Shown: one piece after another, positions 29,819 through 32,409 of the stretch
How positions within the stretch are numbered: position 1 is the stretch's first letter
How the letters are laid out: each line of letters begins with the position of its first letter
Origin: a virus
DNA: 32,409 nt
Direction: 5' to 3' (one strand)
Virus record (IMG/VR): IMGVR_UViG_3300049459_000322
Location: 1 to 32,409 of that record
The notes under the pieces: model-generated
The model's input: only the letters and a program-made list of their open reading frames with translations
Databases searched by the model: none
What the model was told of the DNA's origin: nothing
Made by a program: the position numbers and the translations under genes

Positions 29819-30325
29819 ATGATGATGGTATTCGGCATGATGGTGTTTATGCGTCAGACCCTGCCCTATCAGGAAATGCAGCGCAGCGTTAATTACCGCT
29901 GGCCCTCTAACAGCCGCGTTGGCCTGCGCCCATCTTCGCAGTTTATTGGCGTTGGTGATGAAAAAATAACGTTGTCGGGAGAGCTACGCCCTGAAATTAC
30001 CGGCGGCACGGTTTCCCTTCTGGTCTTAAAGGTAATGGCTGATGAGGGGCGGGCATGGCCCCTGATTGGCGGGAACGGCACGATTTATGGCATGTATGTG
30101 GTCGAGGACTTTTCAGAGACTCACCGTGATTTCTTTTCGGATGGCTTAGCCAGGAACATCAGCTTTACCGTCAATCTGAAGCGAGTTGATGAATCGCTTA
30201 TCTCAATGTTTGGGGATCTGAAAAAGCAGGCTGACGGGCTGATTAGCGGTGTTGGCAATCTGCAGAGCCAGATTAATTCTGCAGCCAGCAGCGCGCTGTC
30301 AGGGCTGGGAGGGATTCTCGGATGA
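29819..30325 (+). CDS. U: Tail protein gpU
   Basis: The protein is 168 residues from the ATG at 29819 (P2 gpU is 159). 'FGMMVFMRQTLPYQEMQRSVNYRWPSNSRVGLRPSSQFIGVGDEKITLSGELRPEITGG' is the P2 gpU signature, a baseplate/tail assembly component. The GGGAGGAT ribosome site lies inside the T end. The ORF also opens at 29804, but that start has no site. The stop overlaps the D start (ATGA). Confidence 0.95.
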   Translation: MMMVFGMMVFMRQTLPYQEMQRSVNYRWPSNSRVGLRPSSQFIGVGDEKITLSGELRPEITGGTVSLLVLKVMADEGRAWPLIGGNGTIYGMYVVEDFSETHRDFFSDGLARNISFTVNLKRVDESLISMFGDLKKQADGLISGVGNLQSQINSAASSALSGLGGILG

Positions 30326-31473
30326 TAACCGGTTTACCTGTAGGGGCTGGCGCTCAACTGACCCCTGATTTCCTGCTGACTATTGGCAATAAAGATATAA
30401 CGGCAAATATCCGGCCTCGCCTGATCTCACTCTCACTGACGGATAATCGGGGATTTGAAGCCGATCAGCTTGATATTGAACTGGATGATGCGGACGGCCA
30501 AATGCAGCTACCGGCTCGGGGGGCGGTCATAACTCTGGCGCTTGGCTGGGAAAGCTCGGCGCTGATCGGTAAAGGCAGTTTTACCGTTGATGAGGTGGAG
30601 CACCACGGCGCACCCGATACGCTGACCATCAGGGCGCGGAGCGTAGATTTTCGCGGCACGCTTAACTCCCGTCGTGAAAACTCTTATCACGATATTACCC
30701 TTGGCGAAATTGTCAGCCAGATTGCAGAGCGCAATCAGCTCAAGGCGATGGTTGCTGACGGGCTGGCGAAAATCAAAATCAGCCATATCGATCAGACTCA
30801 GGAAAATGATGCGAAATTCCTGACCCGACTGGCAACGCTGAACGGTGCGGTTGCCGCCATTAAGGCGGGTAAACTGCTTTTTATCAAGCCGGGAAACGGA
30901 TTAACTGCCAGCGGCAAGCCCATCCCTCAAATGACTATAACGCGTCAGGACGGCGACCGGCACAGTTTCAGCATTGCAGATCGCGGGGCTTATACCGGCG
31001 TAACTGCAAGCTGGCTGCATACGAAAGATCCAAAGCCAAAAAAGGTGAAGCTGCAGAGAAAGAAAAAAGAGCAGCACCTGCGTGCGCTGCAACATCCAAA
31101 GGCAGTTAAATCCAAAGCCGCTTCAACAAAAGTGCCTGAAGCAAAAGAGGGAGATTATCTGGCAGGGTCTGAGGATAATGTCTTTGCCATTACCACTGTT
31201 TACAGCACTAAAGCGGCGGCAATGCGGGCAGCACAGGCTAAGTGGGAAAAGTTGCAGCGCGGCGTTGCGGAGTTTTCGATAACCCTGGCTATGGGCCGCG
31301 CGGACCTATACCCGGAAACGCCTGTTGCAGTTAGGGGGTTCAAATCGGTGATCGATGCGCAGCCGTGGATAATCAGCAAGGTGATTCATAACTTAGGGGA
31401 TAATGGCTACACAACGAGTCTTGAATTTGAGGTGCTTTTGTCGAACGTAGAATATGAAGAAGAAGATTCTTAA
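30322..31473 (+). CDS. D: Baseplate hub protein gpD
   Basis: The protein is 383 residues long (P2 gpD is 387). It belongs to the gp27/VgrG-like hub family. 'PDFLLTIGNKDITANIRPRLISLSLTDNRGFEADQLDIELDDADGQMQLPARGAVITLALGWE' and 'IISKVIHNLGDNGYTTSLEFEVLL' are typical. It carries the gpV spike. A lysine-rich linker (HTKDPKPKKVKLQRKKKEQHLRALQHPKAVKSKAA) is predicted to be disordered or coiled. Confidence 0.95.
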   Translation: MITGLPVGAGAQLTPDFLLTIGNKDITANIRPRLISLSLTDNRGFEADQLDIELDDADGQMQLPARGAVITLALGWESSALIGKGSFTVDEVEHHGAPDTLTIRARSVDFRGTLNSRRENSYHDITLGEIVSQIAERNQLKAMVADGLAKIKISHIDQTQENDAKFLTRLATLNGAVAAIKAGKLLFIKPGNGLTASGKPIPQMTITRQDGDRHSFSIADRGAYTGVTASWLHTKDPKPKKVKLQRKKKEQHLRALQHPKAVKSKAASTKVPEAKEGDYLAGSEDNVFAITTVYSTKAAAMRAAQAKWEKLQRGVAEFSITLAMGRADLYPETPVAVRGFKSVIDAQPWIISKVIHNLGDNGYTTSLEFEVLLSNVEYEEEDS

Positions 31474-31554
31474 ACTATAAATTGCAAACACAAACTTGAT
31501 TATGCAAAATGCGCATGATCCCGTTGCGCTTAATACATTCAGGTTGGTGAACAC

Positions 31555-31773
31555 ATGATGCATTGCCCTTTGTGCCAGAACGCTTCTCATGCCAGATCTA
31601 GCCGTTACATCTCAAAAGAGACAAAAGAACGGTATCATCAATGTCAAAATATTAACTGCGGCTGCACTTTTAAATCACATGAAAGCATTGCAGGTATCAT
31701 CATGCACCCAGGACAAGTAACCAAAGCACCACCCCACCCTGAGCGTGGCCAATCGCAATTACCCTGGCTTTAA
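31555..31773 (+). CDS. ogr: Late-gene transcription activator Ogr
   Basis: The protein is 72 residues long, exactly the P2 Ogr length, with cysteines C4, C7, C30 and C35 at the same positions as P2 Ogr (MMHCPLCQNASHARSSRYIS...RYHQCQNINCGCTF). It is a zinc-finger protein that contacts the RNA polymerase alpha subunit and turns on late promoters from sites near -55. Starting at 31555 keeps the Cys numbering; 31558 would shift it by one. It is the last rightward gene before the terminator and int. Confidence 0.96.
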   Translation: MMHCPLCQNASHARSSRYISKETKERYHQCQNINCGCTFKSHESIAGIIMHPGQVTKAPPHPERGQSQLPWL

Positions 31774-31778
31774 ACTAT

Positions 31779-31797
31779 CCCGCTTCGGCGGGTTTTT
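31779..31797 (+). terminator. Intrinsic terminator after ogr
   Basis: A stem CCCGC-TTCG-GCGGG with a stable tetraloop and TTTTT follows the ogr stop by 5 bases. It separates late transcription from the int promoter, so int is not simply read through from ogr. Confidence 0.93.
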
Positions 31798-31828
31798 CAT
31801 GTATGAATTCTGAAAAACAAACATTGAA

Positions 31829-31848
31829 TGCTGTATTTACATACAGTA
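31829..31848 (+). promoter_or_regulatory. LexA (SOS) box upstream of int
   Basis: TGCTGTATTTACATACAGTA contains CTGT-N8-ACAG with perfect 6-bp arms (CTGTAT/ATACAG). It ends 30 bases before the int ATG. Only one other such box (8181-8200) was noticed in the window. It predicts DNA-damage-inducible integrase expression. Confidence 0.85.
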
Positions 31849-31878
31849 TTTTTATGGTTTTTACACTCAGGTTTTATC

Positions 31879-32409
31879 ATGGCTATCAGAAAACAATCAG
31901 ACGGCAAATGGCTTTGCGATTTCTATCCAAATGGCCGTGAGGGTAAGCGCATCAGAAAGAGCTTCAAGACTCGCGCTGAGGCATTAGCATTTGAACGTTA
32001 TCAGGTCGAGGAGACCAAAGCTAAACCCTGGCTTGGCGAGAAAGAAGATCGCCGTAAACTCAGCGAACTTATAACCCTGTGGTACAAATTACATGGCTGC
32101 TCTCTGGGTGATAAAAAAGGCCGGCTCGGCAAGCTCAATATAATTTGTAGGGGATTGGGTGATCCAGTTGCAACCACCATCACCGCAAAGGATTGGGCGC
32201 ATTACAGAGAAAGGCGTCTAAGCGGCCAGATTGAGAACGGCTATAAAACCAGTGAGAAATCTCTCAAGGTCAAAGTGGGTACGGTAAATCGTGAGCATTG
32301 TTTTTTACGTGCAGTCTTTAACGAACTGGAACGCCTGGGTGAGATCACCTACCCTAACCCGCTCAAAAATATTCGTGAGTTTGACGAACCTGAAAAGGAA
32401 ATGTCCTGG
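31879..32409 (+). CDS. int: P2-type tyrosine integrase (3' end beyond window)
   Basis: The first 177 codons are present and open to the window edge. The start resembles P2 Int (MAIRKQSDGKWLCDFYPNGREGKRIRKSFKTRAEALAFERYQVEETK against P2 'MAIKKLDDGRYEVDIRPTGRNGKRIRRKFDKKSEAVAFEKYTL'). The arm-binding N-domain is followed by the core-binding region ('KLSELITLWYKLHGCSLGDKKGRLGKLN', 'VGTVNREHCFLRAVFNELERLGEITYPNPLKNIREF'). The catalytic RHRY residues would lie beyond the window. Unlike in P2, it is next to ogr on the plus strand and has its own LexA box. Confidence 0.9.
   Translation, partial: MAIRKQSDGKWLCDFYPNGREGKRIRKSFKTRAEALAFERYQVEETKAKPWLGEKEDRRKLSELITLWYKLHGCSLGDKKGRLGKLNIICRGLGDPVATTITAKDWAHYRERRLSGQIENGYKTSEKSLKVKVGTVNREHCFLRAVFNELERLGEITYPNPLKNIREFDEPEKEMSW

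Noticed and set aside
1-32409. CRISPR arrays, tRNA or rRNA genes, insertion sequences
   Set aside because: No regularly spaced repeats, cloverleaf-like sequence, rRNA segments or transposase-like proteins were seen on reading both strands.

Overview
The window is a nearly complete P2-family (Peduoviridae) temperate phage genome, almost certainly an integrated prophage in a member of the Enterobacterales. The structural genes follow the P2 order (Q P / O N M L X, lysis, R S / V W J I H G / FI FII E T U D ogr) with P2-like protein lengths. The early region resembles phage 186 (CI-type repressor, Cox-like protein, CII, Fil, DUF2732, DksA/TraR-like zinc finger, Dam, gpA). The host genus cannot be fixed from sequence alone. 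The sequences are clearly divergent from those of E. coli P2, so an Erwinia/Pantoea/Serratia-type host is only a guess.

Layout. 1-330: a DUF1493-type gene, possibly host flank or left-edge cargo. 331-560: non-coding, with a terminator for the leftward lysogeny operon; the left attachment site may lie here. 561-2444 (minus): lysogeny operon of a 186-CI-like repressor with two tandem HTH domains, a membrane-anchored WYL-like protein and an unknown 133-aa protein. 2445-2559: operator/promoter region. 2560-8028 (plus): early replication operon ending in the rolling-circle initiator gpA, which carries a P2-like nick site (7625-7640). 8181-8517: LexA-controlled small-gene region. 8551-8714: cos region, with a 19-nt core very close to P2 cos. 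8838-10799: AT-rich AAA+TOPRIM gene, a likely anti-phage cargo gene. 10824-13796 (minus): packaging operon P - small coupled ORF - Q. 13940-19502 (plus): capsid, completion, lysis and tail-completion genes. 19513-20722 (minus): AT-rich two-gene cassette of unknown function inserted between S and V. 20845-31473: baseplate, fibre, sheath, tube, tape measure and gpD, including the programmed E/E' frameshift. 31555-31773: ogr. 31879-end: P2-type integrase, cut by the window edge.

How it works together. The repressor keeps the early operon off. Two perfect LexA boxes suggest SOS control of a 61-aa ORF after A (candidate antirepressor) and of int, which here sits at the ogr end on the plus strand rather than next to the repressor as in P2. 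Cox, CII, Dam and gpA drive the lytic switch and replication from the ori inside A. Ogr activates late operons through upstream boxes, and three mutually similar candidates lie before O, V and FI. P/M package at cos.

Best candidates for something new: the 19513-20722 two-gene cassette, the single-gene AAA-TOPRIM system at 8838-10799, the double-HTH repressor with its membrane-WYL partner, and the LexA-controlled 61-aa ORF paired with a LexA-controlled relocated integrase.
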